NCBI RefSeq assembly: GCF_027214005.1
Contig: NZ_JAPWGY010000003.1
Coordinates: 620,001 to 684,000, forward strand
Reading direction: 5' to 3'
DNA: 64,000 nucleotides
From: Kiloniella laminariae
Lineage (GTDB): Bacteria > Pseudomonadota > Alphaproteobacteria > Kiloniellales > Kiloniellaceae
Part shown: positions 55,575 through 64,000 of the stretch, piece by piece
Layout: each line of letters begins with the position of its first letter
Numbering within the stretch: the first letter of the stretch is position 1
Notes under the pieces: model-generated
Database searches by the model: none
What the model was told of the DNA's origin: nothing
The model's input: the letters and a program-made list of their open reading frames with translations, nothing else
Program-made: the position numbers and the translations under genes

Positions 55575-55610
55575 AAAACCAATTACGTAACTGATTACAT
55601 AATTGGTTTT
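55575..55610. promoter_or_regulatory. 16-bp palindromic operator of the MarR-GNAT gene
   Basis: AAAACCAATTACGTAA (55575-55590) and TTACATAATTGGTTTT (55595-55610) are inverted repeats with one mismatch and a 4-bp spacer. The location just upstream of the MarR-type gene suggests autoregulation. Confidence 0.75.
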
Positions 55611-55687
55611 GCGAGGTGAAATGGCAAGAGTGAAAATGAAAAAAGGATATCAGGCTGCCTTGATAAATGGGGCAGGACGTTATTATG

Positions 55688-55711
55688 GCCCGGCAATCGC
55701 GATTGCCGGGC
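55688..55711 (-). terminator. Perfect 24-bp palindrome after the hydrolase gene
   Basis: GCCCGGCAATCG is directly followed by its complement CGATTGCCGGGC, 11 nt past the stop codon of the minus-strand hydrolase gene. There is no T run, so it is a likely but not certain transcript end. Confidence 0.5.
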
Positions 55712-55721
55712 TTGTCGCTGG

Positions 55722-56528
55722 TTAAAGTTTCTTGTGGCTGAGTTCTTTGACAATTTTGAACAGACGGTGGAGGTCATGTGGCGTGGAAAGCCGATGATCG
55801 CCGTTTTTCACAAGAATGATCTCGACATCATCACTTTGCAGGGACTCTGATATTCGTGTCGCGGTTATCCAGGGAACATCAAGGTCCTCAATTCCCTGTA
55901 TAAGTCTGACGGGACAGGAAATTTTCTGCGTCTGTCGTAAGAGCAGGTGGTTGCGTCCTTCTTCGATCAGATTGAGTGTAAGGGGATAGGGGGCATCGCC
56001 ATAGTCACTGGGCTGGTGGTAGACGCCATCCTGCAATAGCGTTTGTTTTATTTCAGGTGAAAACTGTTGCCACATGAGATCTTCGGTGAAATCCGGGGCT
56101 GCAGCAATTCCAACCAACCCCTGGATCCTGCCCGGTCTCTGCAAGGCGACGTTCAACATGATCCAGCCCCCCATGGAGGAGCCAACGAGTATCTGTGGCC
56201 CCTCGGTGAGGTGGTCGAGAGCAGCCAAGGCATCCTGACTCCATTGACCAATGGTGCCATCTTTAAAAAGACCGGAAGATTGCCCGTGTCCGGCATAGTC
56301 AAACCGCAGGAAACTCTGCCCGCTGTCGCGGGCAAAATTTTCCAATGCAACGGCTTTTGTCCCGGTCATGTCAGACATGAAACCGCCAAGAAACACAAGT
56401 CCGGGTAAATCCTTATCGCCTTCTGTCTTTATATAGGCTATACGCTGCCCATCAGGGCGTTCGAGAAATGCTGGTGACTGGGTGCTGGACACTGTATTTT
56501 GAGCGGGTGCTATGATTTTGTCGGACAT
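55722..56528 (-). CDS. Alpha/beta hydrolase, ABHD10-like
   Basis: 268 residues. The nucleophile elbow is VGSSMGGWIM (serine near residue 118), with the acid in EDLDVPW and the histidine in NGDHRLS near the C terminus. The order resembles mitochondrial ABHD10-like depalmitoylating thioesterases. The first 20 residues are unstructured. It diverges from the glycosyltransferase gene with only 30 nt between the starts. Confidence 0.88.
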   Translation of the reverse strand: MSDKIIAPAQNTVSSTQSPAFLERPDGQRIAYIKTEGDKDLPGLVFLGGFMSDMTGTKAVALENFARDSGQSFLRFDYAGHGQSSGLFKDGTIGQWSQDALAALDHLTEGPQILVGSSMGGWIMLNVALQRPGRIQGLVGIAAAPDFTEDLMWQQFSPEIKQTLLQDGVYHQPSDYGDAPYPLTLNLIEEGRNHLLLRQTQKISCPVRLIQGIEDLDVPWITATRISESLQSDDVEIILVKNGDHRLSTPHDLHRLFKIVKELSHKKL

Positions 56529-56558
56529 AAATAAAACAGGACTCCTGAAGTAACCGTT

Positions 56559-57788
56559 ATGACGGATGGTTCTTACATTAACACTTTGTTATCGCAAGCT
56601 GCTACCCCCGAGCTTCCGTCTCTGATCAAGGCGGATGGAACAGCCATGACCATTCTCCAGGTCGTCCCTGCCATGGATTCTGGCGGGGTTGAACGGGGAA
56701 CGCTGGATATGGCCAAGGCCATTGTCGAAGCGGGTGGCAAAGCGATTGTCGCTTCGCGCGGCGGGCAGCTTGTCACGCGGTTGAATATGGCGGGTGTCGA
56801 GCACGTTGAATTGCCGGTTCATTCGAAAAATCCCTGGACCATGTGGCGTAATACCAGCCGCCTGTTGAAGGTGATCCGCAAGCACGGTGTTGATCTTGTC
56901 CATGTGCGCTCGCGTGCACCGGGAAGACCTGCCCAAAGAGCCGCGCGCAAGGCCGGGATCCCCTTTGTTACAACTGTGCATGCCCCTTACAATATCCAAA
57001 ACCGGTTCAAGCGCTACTACAATTCTGTGATGACCCGGGGCGATATTGTCATTTCGATCTCTGAATTTGTTTCGGACTATATCCGTAACAATTATGAGGT
57101 TGATGAGAGCAAAATTCGTGTGGTTCATCGTGGTATGGATACCGACAGTTTCAGTCCACATACTGTTAGTGCCGAACGGGTCATTCAGCTTTCGACCAAA
57201 TGGCGTCTGCCTGATGGGGTGCCTCTGATTATGTTGCCAGGACGTTTGACCCGCTGGAAGGGGCAGGCGATCCTGCTGCAGGCTCTGACCCATTTACAAG
57301 ATCTTGATCTTTGTTGTGCCCTGGTCGGATCTGATCAGGGGCGTACAGCCTATCGTGAAGAGCTGGAAAAGATGATTGCAGATCTGGGGCTGAGTGAACG
57401 GGCTTTCATCATGGATAACTGTGACGATATGCCTTCCGCCTATATGCTTTCCGATGTCGTGGTTTCTGCTTCTACAGACCCGGAAGGATTTGGGCGAGTG
57501 GTGAGTGAGGGCCAGGCAATGGGGCGCCCGGTGGTCGCAAGTAATCATGGTGGAGCCAAGGAGCAGTTGCTGCCAAACGAAACAGGTTTCCTGTTCGAAA
57601 ACGGTGATGCTGAAAGCTGTGCCAGGGCTATTCGTAAAGCTCTTAGTCTCAATGCCCGGGAGCGGGAAATCCTTTCGCGTAAGGGACAGGAGCGGGTTCA
57701 GCAGTTTTTCACCAAGAAACTGATGTGTGCCAAGACGCTGTCAATCTATAGTGAACTTATCAACGCCAAGACCAGCAAGGCGGTTTAG
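56559..57788 (+). CDS. Glycosyltransferase family 4
   Basis: 409 residues, GT-B fold. The N-terminal acceptor domain begins ILQVVPAMDSGGVERGTLDMA, and the donor domain has PGRLTRWKGQ and the EPEGFGRV-like DPEGFGRVVSEGQAMGRPVVAS motif with the conserved glutamate. Such enzymes assemble LPS, capsule or glycolipid sugars. There is no surrounding polysaccharide cluster; the acceptor is unknown. Confidence 0.93.
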   Translation: MTDGSYINTLLSQAATPELPSLIKADGTAMTILQVVPAMDSGGVERGTLDMAKAIVEAGGKAIVASRGGQLVTRLNMAGVEHVELPVHSKNPWTMWRNTSRLLKVIRKHGVDLVHVRSRAPGRPAQRAARKAGIPFVTTVHAPYNIQNRFKRYYNSVMTRGDIVISISEFVSDYIRNNYEVDESKIRVVHRGMDTDSFSPHTVSAERVIQLSTKWRLPDGVPLIMLPGRLTRWKGQAILLQALTHLQDLDLCCALVGSDQGRTAYREELEKMIADLGLSERAFIMDNCDDMPSAYMLSDVVVSASTDPEGFGRVVSEGQAMGRPVVASNHGGAKEQLLPNETGFLFENGDAESCARAIRKALSLNAREREILSRKGQERVQQFFTKKLMCAKTLSIYSELINAKTSKAV

Positions 57789-57967
57789 ATCGCAGGTTCG
57801 CCGTATGATTCTATAATGATTTCCCTGCGGGGAAATTAAAAGAATCGGTCTGTTTACCCGGATTCCCCTGTGCTGTGCTTGACAGTACAGGGAAACATTC
57901 TACAGTGCCGAAACCTTGTAAAAATTCAATTTCCTCTACGTAAAACAGTAACTGAGAACGGTTTCCT
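57789..57967 (+). other. thrS leader region with hairpins
   Basis: ATTTCCC-TGCG-GGGAAAT (57819-57836) may end the glycosyltransferase transcript. A second hairpin, CCCTGT..ACAGGG (57866-57892) with inner CTGT/ACAG pairing, lies 75 nt before thrS and could be a leader control element. No T run follows either. Confidence 0.45.
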
Positions 57968-59887
57968 ATGGTCACGATTACATTGCCTGATGAAAGTCAG
58001 CGCAAATTTGACGGTCCCGTCACAGGGCATGAGGTGGCTGCATCCATTGGTCCACGTTTGGCCAGTGATGCTTTGGCTGTGGTTGTTAATGGCGAATTAC
58101 GCGATACGTCCTATACCATCACCACCGATGCGACCCTGGAAATTGTGACCCGGAAACATGCAGAAGCCCAGCCTCTGTTGCGCCATGACTGTGCGCATGT
58201 AATGGCTGAGGCTGTACAGGAGCTTTACCCGGATACACAGGTTACTTTTGGTCCCTCTACGGATACAGGGTTCTACTACGACTTTGCCCGGGCAGAACCT
58301 TTTTCTTCCGATGATCTGGAGAAGATCGAGGCGAAGATGCACGAAATCATCGCGCGGGATCTGCCCTTCGTACGGGAAGTCTGGGATCGGGCCAGGGCTA
58401 AGGAGTTCTTCCTTGCCAAAGGCGAGAAGTACAAGGCCGAGCACGTTGACAATATTCCCGGGGATGAAGATCTGACAATTTATCGTCAGGGGGACTGGCT
58501 GGATCTGTGTCGCGGACCTCATGCGCCCTCCACGGGCAAGATCGGCAAGGGCTTCAAGCTGATGAAGGTCTCCGGTGCCTATTGGCGCGGTGACAAGGAT
58601 AATGATCAGCTTCAGCGTATCTATGGCACCTGCTGGTCAGACGAGAAGGAGCTGAAGAAGCACCTGCTCATGCTTGAAGAAGCAGAAAAGCGTGATCACC
58701 GTCGTCTGGGCAAGGAACTGGGCCTGTTCCATCTGCAGGAAGAAGCTGCGGGTTCTGTGTTCTGGCATCCAAAAGGCTGGGCGCTCTATCGCTCGCTGGA
58801 AGACTATATGCGCAAGCGCCTCAGTGTGGCTGGCTATCAGGAAGTCAAGACACCACAGCTGATTGATCGTTCCCTGTGGGAGGCGTCTGGTCACTGGGAG
58901 AAATTCCGCGAGGGCATGTTTATCGCCAGTTCCGAGGATGACCGTACTTTGGCGGTCAAGCCAATGAACTGTCCCGGACATGTGCAGATTTTCAAACAGG
59001 GTCAAACCAGCTATCGCGACCTGCCGCTGCGGATGGCAGAATTTGGCGCCTGTCACCGGAATGAGCCTTCTGGTGCTTTACACGGGCTGATGCGCGTGCG
59101 GGCCTTCACTCAGGATGATGCGCATATTTTCTGTACCGAAGACCAGATCAACAGCGAGACAGTGATTTTCTGCGACCTGCTCAAGATGGTCTATAAAGAT
59201 CTCGGTTTTGAAGACATCGTTGTCAAATTTTCCGACCGTCCCGAGAAGCGTGCGGGTACCGACGAAAGTTGGGACAAGTCGGAAGCTGCACTTCGTGAAG
59301 CAGTCGAAGAAGCTGGCCTTAGCTATACAATGAACCCGGGTGAAGGAGCATTCTATGGTCCAAAGCTCGAATTTGTGCTCAAGGATGCGATCGGTCGAGA
59401 CTGGCAGTGCGGAACTTTGCAGGTTGATGTGATCCTGCCAGAGCGTCTTGATGCCTCCTATATTGGTGAAGATGACAAACGTCATCGCCCGGTTATGTTG
59501 CATCGGGCGATCCTCGGGTCTTTCGAACGCTTCATTGCCATCCTGATTGAACAATATGCAGGCAAATTTCCGCTCTGGCTGGCACCGCAACAGGTCGTGG
59601 TTGCCTCGATCACGACGGATGCAAACGACTATGCACTTGAGGTCCGAGACAAGCTGAAAGCCGCTGGTCTTCGGGTTCAAGCGGATCTGCGTAATGAGAA
59701 AATCAATTACAAGATTCGCGAGCACAGCCTGAGCAAAACACCGGTCATTGCTGTTGTCGGGCGTCGGGAAGCAGAGGAAGGGAAAGTTGCTCTGCGTCGC
59801 CTTGGTGGCAAGGACCAACAAATTATGACTTTGGAAGAGGCACTTAGCTCTCTCGCTGAGGAAGCGAAGTCGCCTGCTGAAGGATAA
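57968..59887 (+). CDS. thrS: Threonyl-tRNA synthetase
   Basis: 639 residues with the TGS domain (about 1-60), the editing domain ([11 protein letters not shown] with the zinc-binding HxxxH), the class II catalytic core (MNCPGHV containing the zinc cysteine, [22 protein letters not shown]) and the anticodon-binding domain. It charges tRNA-Thr. It is upstream of infC, the conserved neighbour. Confidence 0.97.
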   Translation: MVTITLPDESQRKFDGPVTGHEVAASIGPRLASDALAVVVNGELRDTSYTITTDATLEIVTRKHAEAQPLLRHDCAHVMAEAVQELYPDTQVTFGPSTDTGFYYDFARAEPFSSDDLEKIEAKMHEIIARDLPFVREVWDRARAKEFFLAKGEKYKAEHVDNIPGDEDLTIYRQGDWLDLCRGPHAPSTGKIGKGFKLMKVSGAYWRGDKDNDQLQRIYGTCWSDEKELKKHLLMLEEAEKRDHRRLGKELGLFHLQEEAAGSVFWHPKGWALYRSLEDYMRKRLSVAGYQEVKTPQLIDRSLWEASGHWEKFREGMFIASSEDDRTLAVKPMNCPGHVQIFKQGQTSYRDLPLRMAEFGACHRNEPSGALHGLMRVRAFTQDDAHIFCTEDQINSETVIFCDLLKMVYKDLGFEDIVVKFSDRPEKRAGTDESWDKSEAALREAVEEAGLSYTMNPGEGAFYGPKLEFVLKDAIGRDWQCGTLQVDVILPERLDASYIGEDDKRHRPVMLHRAILGSFERFIAILIEQYAGKFPLWLAPQQVVVASITTDANDYALEVRDKLKAAGLRVQADLRNEKINYKIREHSLSKTPVIAVVGRREAEEGKVALRRLGGKDQQIMTLEEALSSLAEEAKSPAEG

Positions 59888-59910
59888 GGGATAAAAAATA
59901 ACTTTCTGGT

Positions 59911-59974
59911 TGCCGACCACTGGGGGTTATTGGCATTATGCCGGGCGTAATGGTAGAATATGGTCGGCATTTTT
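59911..59974 (+). terminator. Terminator of thrS overlapping a candidate infC promoter
   Basis: TGCCGACCA (59911-59919) pairs perfectly with TGGTCGGCA (59961-59969), followed by TTTTT; an inner CATTAT/GTAATG stem fills much of the loop. Inside it, TTGGCA (59930-59935), 18 nt and TAGAAT (59954-59959) resemble a sigma-70 promoter for infC. Confidence 0.65.
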
Positions 59975-60044
59975 AGGGTAATGACCTGCTGCTGACGCCA
60001 GCTGTCAGCAATTTTGGAATAACAGGAATAACGGGAGCACGACA

Positions 60045-60581
60045 ATAGCACGCCCTCCAATGACAACACCCCCGCGCATCGATGGTCCGCGGGTAAATGA
60101 ACGAATCACAGTCAATTCTGTCCGCCTTGTCGATGAAGAAGGCGAACAGGTTGGTGTGGTATCAACAAGAGACGCGATGAAACGCGCGCTCGATGCCGGA
60201 CTGGATCTTGTAGAGGTTTCTCCAAATGCGGAGCCACCGGTATGCAAGATCATGGACTATGGCCGTTTTCGTTTTGAGACGCAGAAAAAGAAAAACGAAG
60301 CTCGCAAGAAACAGAAAATTGTTGAGCTCAAGGAACTCAAGGTTCGCCCCAACATCGATACACATGACTATGATGTGAAGATGCGGGCCGCGAACAAGTT
60401 CATTTCTGCGGGTGACAAGGTCAAGGTGACGATGCGTTTTCGTGGCCGTGAAATTACGCACCAGGACATTGGACTTGATGTTCTCAAGCGTATCGAGACT
60501 GATCTTGATGAAATCGCAAAAGTCGAGTTGCGCCCCAAGATGGAAGGTCGCCAAATGATTATGATCTTGGCTCCGAGGTAG
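60045..60581 (+). CDS. infC: Translation initiation factor IF-3, AUA start
   Basis: 178 residues. The N-terminal domain ([20 protein letters not shown] in two segments) and C-terminal domain ([18 protein letters not shown]) are complete. The first ATG of the frame (60060) has no ribosome binding site, but an ATA at 60045 does: CGGGAG lies 9 nt upstream, and it yields the family-typical IARPPM start. Rare AUU/AUA starts let IF-3 control its own translation. A hairpin TGCTGAC/GTCAGCA (59990-60010) precedes it. Confidence 0.93.
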   Translation: MARPPMTTPPRIDGPRVNERITVNSVRLVDEEGEQVGVVSTRDAMKRALDAGLDLVEVSPNAEPPVCKIMDYGRFRFETQKKKNEARKKQKIVELKELKVRPNIDTHDYDVKMRAANKFISAGDKVKVTMRFRGREITHQDIGLDVLKRIETDLDEIAKVELRPKMEGRQMIMILAPR

Positions 60582-60600
60582 GGGTTGAAATCTGGATTGA

Positions 60601-60632
60601 AAAAGCCGCTCGGTTCCGAGCGGCTTTTTTAT
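60601..60632 (+). terminator. Strong terminator of infC
   Basis: AAAAGCCGCTCGG pairs with CCGAGCGGCTTTT followed by T residues. It isolates infC from downstream genes. Confidence 0.93.
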
Positions 60633-60672
60633 TGTCTGTAATACATCGGTTTTAGTTATGGAAGGTATAGCT

Positions 60673-61890
60673 ATGGCAAAGGCCTCGCTTGTCGTAATCG
60701 GAGGAGGAATACTGGGCTGTTCCATTGCCTATCACCTTGCAAAGCGGGGTGTGGACGATGTTCTGTTGCTGGAACGTCGAGACCTTGCAACGGCTTCCTC
60801 TTCGCAAGCTGCCGGGCTAATGTTCAAAATATCTTCCAAGCCTGCTGTTGATCACTTGAGCCGTCGGACATTCGAGCTCTTTTCCGAACTGGAAGAGATT
60901 ACAGGGGAGGCGCTTGATTTTAAGGCTGTTGGCAGCTTGAGAGTTGCAGAGAGTGAAGCAAACAAAGCCAGTCTGCTGAAAACGCTGAACAGAGCGCGGG
61001 AAGAAGGCACCTCTGCCGAGATGGTGGACCGGAATTGGCGGTCCGAAAAGCTGCCCTGGTTTACGGCTGGGGATGATGCCCTGACAGTGTACTTCAAAGA
61101 GGAAGGTTATATTGATCCTTATCGTTTAACCCGGGCCTATGCAAAGGCGGCAAGATTATCCGGGGCGACGGTTAAAGCGGGTATCGCTGTTCTGGGTATC
61201 AGGATGGCAAATGGTGTTGTCACTGGTGTCGAAACCGACCAGGGAGTTGTTCCCTGTGACAGAGTAGTTGTTGCTGGCGGGTCCTGGTCAAATAATCTGA
61301 CTCTTCCTCTTGGTATCGCATTGCCGATGGTTCCAACCCGAAGCCACTTCTGGATTGCCGCACCAGAACCCGACTTTGGGGATCACCAGCCCATGATGAT
61401 ACATGCAGACGCCGGGGCCTATACCCGACCCGAGGTGGGTGGCCTGTTGCTCGGGGTTCAAGAGGCCCGTTCGCGTACTTTTGATTACCGGATCCTGCCA
61501 GAAGATATATCGTCTTTTGCTGTAACGGACGAGGGAGATGAATGGGACGCCCTGATTGAGGCAGAGCAAAGGGTTTCGGGTTTTTTTCCTGGTTTGGGGG
61601 CTGCTCGTTTTGAGCACTATATGGCAGGCCTCTCAGCGTACACACCGGATGGGCATTTTCTTTTAGGAGCTGCAAAAGCCGTAGAAGGTCTGTTCGTCGC
61701 GGCAGGTTGCTGTGGGTCGGGGGTGATGGCTTCGGGAGGTATTGGTGACGCTCTTGCCGAACTGATCACAGAGGGGAAAAGCGGGTATGATCTGATGCCT
61801 TTTGATCTGCAGCGATTTGGTGCTGTCGAGCCGGCTTCGGAGGCATTTCAGCTCCTTTGCGCAAATGCTCGGGCGAGAAAGGCAAAGTAA
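60673..61890 (+). CDS. FAD-dependent oxidoreductase, DAO family
   Basis: 405 residues, D-amino-acid-oxidase-like fold: VVIGGGILGCSIAYHLAKRG at the N terminus, ATASSSQAAGLMF, and CCGSGVMASGGIGDALAELI at the C-terminal flavin site. It may oxidise an amine or N-methyl amino acid such as sarcosine or dimethylglycine, but the substrate is not readable. The ATG at 60673 has GAAGG upstream; ATG at 60658 is an alternative. It occupies the place where rpmI-rplT often follow infC. Confidence 0.88.
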   Translation: MAKASLVVIGGGILGCSIAYHLAKRGVDDVLLLERRDLATASSSQAAGLMFKISSKPAVDHLSRRTFELFSELEEITGEALDFKAVGSLRVAESEANKASLLKTLNRAREEGTSAEMVDRNWRSEKLPWFTAGDDALTVYFKEEGYIDPYRLTRAYAKAARLSGATVKAGIAVLGIRMANGVVTGVETDQGVVPCDRVVVAGGSWSNNLTLPLGIALPMVPTRSHFWIAAPEPDFGDHQPMMIHADAGAYTRPEVGGLLLGVQEARSRTFDYRILPEDISSFAVTDEGDEWDALIEAEQRVSGFFPGLGAARFEHYMAGLSAYTPDGHFLLGAAKAVEGLFVAAGCCGSGVMASGGIGDALAELITEGKSGYDLMPFDLQRFGAVEPASEAFQLLCANARARKAK

Positions 61891-61892
61891 GT

Positions 61893-61928
61893 CTGAAAGG
61901 GCCAAAATGACTATTCCGGCCCTTTCAG
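61893..61928. terminator. Hairpin between convergent oxidoreductase and RND genes
   Basis: CTGAAAGGGCC (61893-61903) pairs perfectly with GGCCCTTTCAG (61918-61928). T runs are weak on both sides. Confidence 0.65.
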
Positions 61929-61936
61929 GATTTGTA

Positions 61937-64000
61937 TTACTTTTCTTTGGGCTTCCAAAGTTTGTTGTTGGCAGCTTCTCGCAGGGATTGGAAGGCTACA
62001 TAGAGCGTCGGGATGAAAAGGATGCCGATTGATGTGGCGGCAACCATGCCCCCGAATACAACGAAGCCAACGGCAACCCGGCTGGCCGCGCCAGCACCAG
62101 AAGCAAAGATCAAGGGTAAAACACCGAGGATGAACGAAAGCGCTGTCATCATGACAGCCCTGAAGCGCAATGAAGCAGCTTCAAGTGCAGCTTCATGGAT
62201 TGTCAGACCTTCTTCACGACGTACCTTGGCAAATTCAACAATCAGAATGGCGCTTTTGCTCGCAAGGCCGATCAGCATGACCATCCCGATCTGGGCGTAG
62301 AGGTTGTTGTCGAGAAAGGGGAGCAGTGTCATGGGCAGCAAAGCGCCAAATCCGGCGATTACTACGGATGTGATGACAGACAGAGGTATGGTCCAGCTTT
62401 CATACTGGGCCACAAGGAAGAGATAGGCAAAGATCAAAGCCAGAGAGAAGATAATGACAATGTAACCCCCTGCCTCCTGCTCCTGTTTGGATGTCCCGGT
62501 CCATTCAATTCCATACCCATCAGGCAGGGCGTTTGCAGCAGCGCGTTCCAGTGCCGCAATGGCATCGCCACTACTATAGCCGGTCGCAGGAGAACCCGTT
62601 ATGGATGCTGATTTGAATTGATTGTAGCGGGCAACCGACAGAGGGCCGAGGATTGGTTCTATTTCAATAAGCGTCCGTAAAGGGATCATATCGCCGTTAT
62701 CATTTCGAACATGCAGATTATCGATGTCTTCCAACCCGTCACGGAACTGAGCTTCGGCTTGAATTTGAACCCGATAAACTTTTCCGTAGAGGTTAAAGTC
62801 ATTGATGTAGGATGAGCCAAGGTTTGCCTGCAAGGTTGAGAAAATGTCCGAAACCTTGACGCCAAGAACGAGAGCTTTTTCTCGGTCAACTTCCAGGAAT
62901 AGCTGGGGAATATTGGCGGAGTAAGTGCTGAATACAGAACTTAATTCAGGTTGCTGGTTGGCTGCAAAAGCCAAGCTGCGCACAGCTGAAGCAAGTTCTT
63001 GTGGTGTTCGTCCTAGATAATCTTGAACTTGGGCCTCTACGCCGCCGCTTGTACCCAGCCCCATGATTGGGGGGAGAGGGAAAGCAAAAGATTCTGCTGC
63101 TGCAAGACCTGCTAACTGACCATTAATTCGGCCGAGAATATTGAACCATTTTAGTTCAAAGGAGCTGCGTTCTGACCAGTCACTTAATATCGGTATCAGA
63201 AGGGATGAGTTTGAAGCTGCTCCCGATATTATACTGAAGCCGGAAACGGAAATAACATCTGTGACGCCTTCTTCTTCCAGAAGCATTTCGGTGACTTTCG
63301 CTGTAACTTCATTTGTTCGTTCCAGTGATGCACCATCGGGGAGTTGAACGTTCACGAAGAACACCCCTTTGTCTTCCATGGGAATAAATCCTGTGGGGAC
63401 CGTCTGGAACATATAGACGGTCACACCAGCGAAAATACCAAGAACGGCCAAGGAGATAGCAAGCCTTCTGATCATAAGGGCAACAACTCTGCTGTAGCCA
63501 TTACGGGTACGATCAACGAGGTTTGCGAACAGTTTCAAAGGGCCACGGGGTTCGCCGCTGTCTGGTTTTAAAAGAAGTGCGCAAAGTGCAGGCGAAAGCG
63601 TTAAAGCGTTAATGGATGAGAGTGAAACTGCCACGCAAATGGTGAGTGAGAACTGTTTATAGAGTTCGCCGGTAATGCCTGGCATGAAGGATACAGGTAC
63701 AAAGACTGCCAAAAGCACCAAAGTTGTTGCTACGACAGGGCCGGTGACCTCTTTCATTGCCTGCTTGGTTGAATCAGCTGCCGATTTGCCGGTTTCTTTC
63801 ATGATCCTTTGGACATTTTCAACAACGACAATGCTGTCATCTACGACAATCCCGATTGCAAGGATAATGGCAAAGAGCGTGATCATATTGGCACTGAAGC
63901 CGACAGCATATAGAACGGCAAAAGTACCGATAAGAGATACCGGGATTGCAAGACTCGGGATCAGGGTTGAACGCCAATCACTCAAAAATAGGAAAGTTAC
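61937..64000 (-). CDS. RND efflux transporter, AcrB/MexB type (5' partial)
   Basis: 688 residues of the C-terminal two thirds of an HAE1-type RND pump; the frame is open to the window edge ([10 protein letters not shown] is the TM2 region near AcrB residue 330), so the true start lies outside. The proton-relay residues are present: two aspartates in [14 protein letters not shown] and the lysine in [15 protein letters not shown]. It ends 8 nt after the shared hairpin. The periplasmic adaptor gene would be expected upstream, beyond the window. Confidence 0.95.
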   Translation of the reverse strand, partial: VTFLFLSDWRSTLIPSLAIPVSLIGTFAVLYAVGFSANMITLFAIILAIGIVVDDSIVVVENVQRIMKETGKSAADSTKQAMKEVTGPVVATTLVLLAVFVPVSFMPGITGELYKQFSLTICVAVSLSSINALTLSPALCALLLKPDSGEPRGPLKLFANLVDRTRNGYSRVVALMIRRLAISLAVLGIFAGVTVYMFQTVPTGFIPMEDKGVFFVNVQLPDGASLERTNEVTAKVTEMLLEEEGVTDVISVSGFSIISGAASNSSLLIPILSDWSERSSFELKWFNILGRINGQLAGLAAAESFAFPLPPIMGLGTSGGVEAQVQDYLGRTPQELASAVRSLAFAANQQPELSSVFSTYSANIPQLFLEVDREKALVLGVKVSDIFSTLQANLGSSYINDFNLYGKVYRVQIQAEAQFRDGLEDIDNLHVRNDNGDMIPLRTLIEIEPILGPLSVARYNQFKSASITGSPATGYSSGDAIAALERAAANALPDGYGIEWTGTSKQEQEAGGYIVIIFSLALIFAYLFLVAQYESWTIPLSVITSVVIAGFGALLPMTLLPFLDNNLYAQIGMVMLIGLASKSAILIVEFAKVRREEGLTIHEAALEAASLRFRAVMMTALSFILGVLPLIFASGAGAASRVAVGFVVFGGMVAATSIGILFIPTLYVAFQSLREAANNKLWKPKEK

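Noticed and set aside
55621-55725. 34-codon plus-strand frame after GAGGTGAA next to the MarR operator
   Set aside because: Its second half is the perfect palindrome that likely ends the convergent hydrolase transcript, and it overlaps that gene's stop. The good ribosome binding site keeps it possible but unsupported.
60673-61890. Assigning the DAO-family gene as sarcosine or dimethylglycine oxidase of the betaine pathway
   Set aside because: It is 50 kb from the gbcAB-like genes, stands alone and lacks the folate-binding domain of dimethylglycine dehydrogenase; the family alone does not give the substrate.
1-64000. Mobile elements, CRISPR arrays, tRNA or rRNA genes
   Set aside because: No transposase, integrase, terminal-repeat pair, regularly spaced repeats or recognisable tRNA/rRNA sequence was found on either strand by reading.

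Overview
The window reads as chromosomal DNA of an alphaproteobacterium of moderate GC content. The evidence is the gene set and gene order: rnd-kdsD-lptC-lptA-lptB-rpoN-hpf-ptsN, an Hsp20/DUF1150 pair behind a ROSE-type RNA thermometer, PAS_5 and NDUFA9-family proteins, a SqrR/BigR-type repressor and malate-CoA ligase (MtkAB). A Rhodospirillales- or Sneathiella/Kiloniella-like marine heterotroph would fit, but that placement is inference. No rRNA, tRNA, insertion sequence, prophage or CRISPR array was seen. Both end genes are cut by the window (a solute-binding protein on the left, an RND pump on the right).

Layout. 0-6 kb: peptide/opine-type ABC importer (binding protein, permease, a fused permease-ATPase, ATPase) with a GntR/FCD regulator overlapping its end. 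6-13 kb: PAS_5 protein, FAH-family enzyme, a GbcA/GbcB-like Rieske monooxygenase system behind a complete cobalamin riboswitch, an O-methyltransferase, an esterase and a 54-residue DUF3012 lipoprotein. 13-17 kb: ydbH-ynbE-ydbL, an AsmA-like envelope bridge. 17-19 kb: mtkAB. 19-23.5 kb: CYTH-CHAD protein and polyphosphate kinase. 23.5-31 kb: glycerol and lower glycolysis genes glpK/glpR-gap-glpD-pyk. 31-33 kb: persulfide module (metallo-beta-lactamase enzyme, SqrR-like repressor, rhodanese). 33-35 kb: soluble histidine kinase, heat-shock locus. 35-42.5 kb: ptsN, hpf, rpoN and LPS export/Kdo genes. 42.5-50 kb: NDUFA9-family protein and gltD-gltB. 50-57 kb: GST, TPR protein, SDR, cupin, azlCD, MarR-GNAT fusion, hydrolase and glycosyltransferase. 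58-64 kb: thrS, infC (AUA start), a DAO-family oxidase and a truncated RND pump gene.

Connections. Glycerol enters through GlpK and GlpD as dihydroxyacetone phosphate and can pass through Gap and Pyk, all encoded side by side with candidate GlpR sites. GbcAB-type demethylation releases formaldehyde, and MtkAB is a serine-cycle enzyme, so a C1 theme is possible though other serine-cycle genes are absent here. Several regulatory RNAs or leaders are readable directly: the B12 riboswitch with a sequestered ribosome binding site, the ROSE thermometer, an apparently leaderless repressor mRNA, and the AUA-initiated infC.

The most interesting item is the B12 riboswitch in front of a Rieske N-demethylase operon. 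Its core motifs and closing stem can be read base by base, and it implies that oxygen-dependent betaine demethylation is switched on when cobalamin is scarce.
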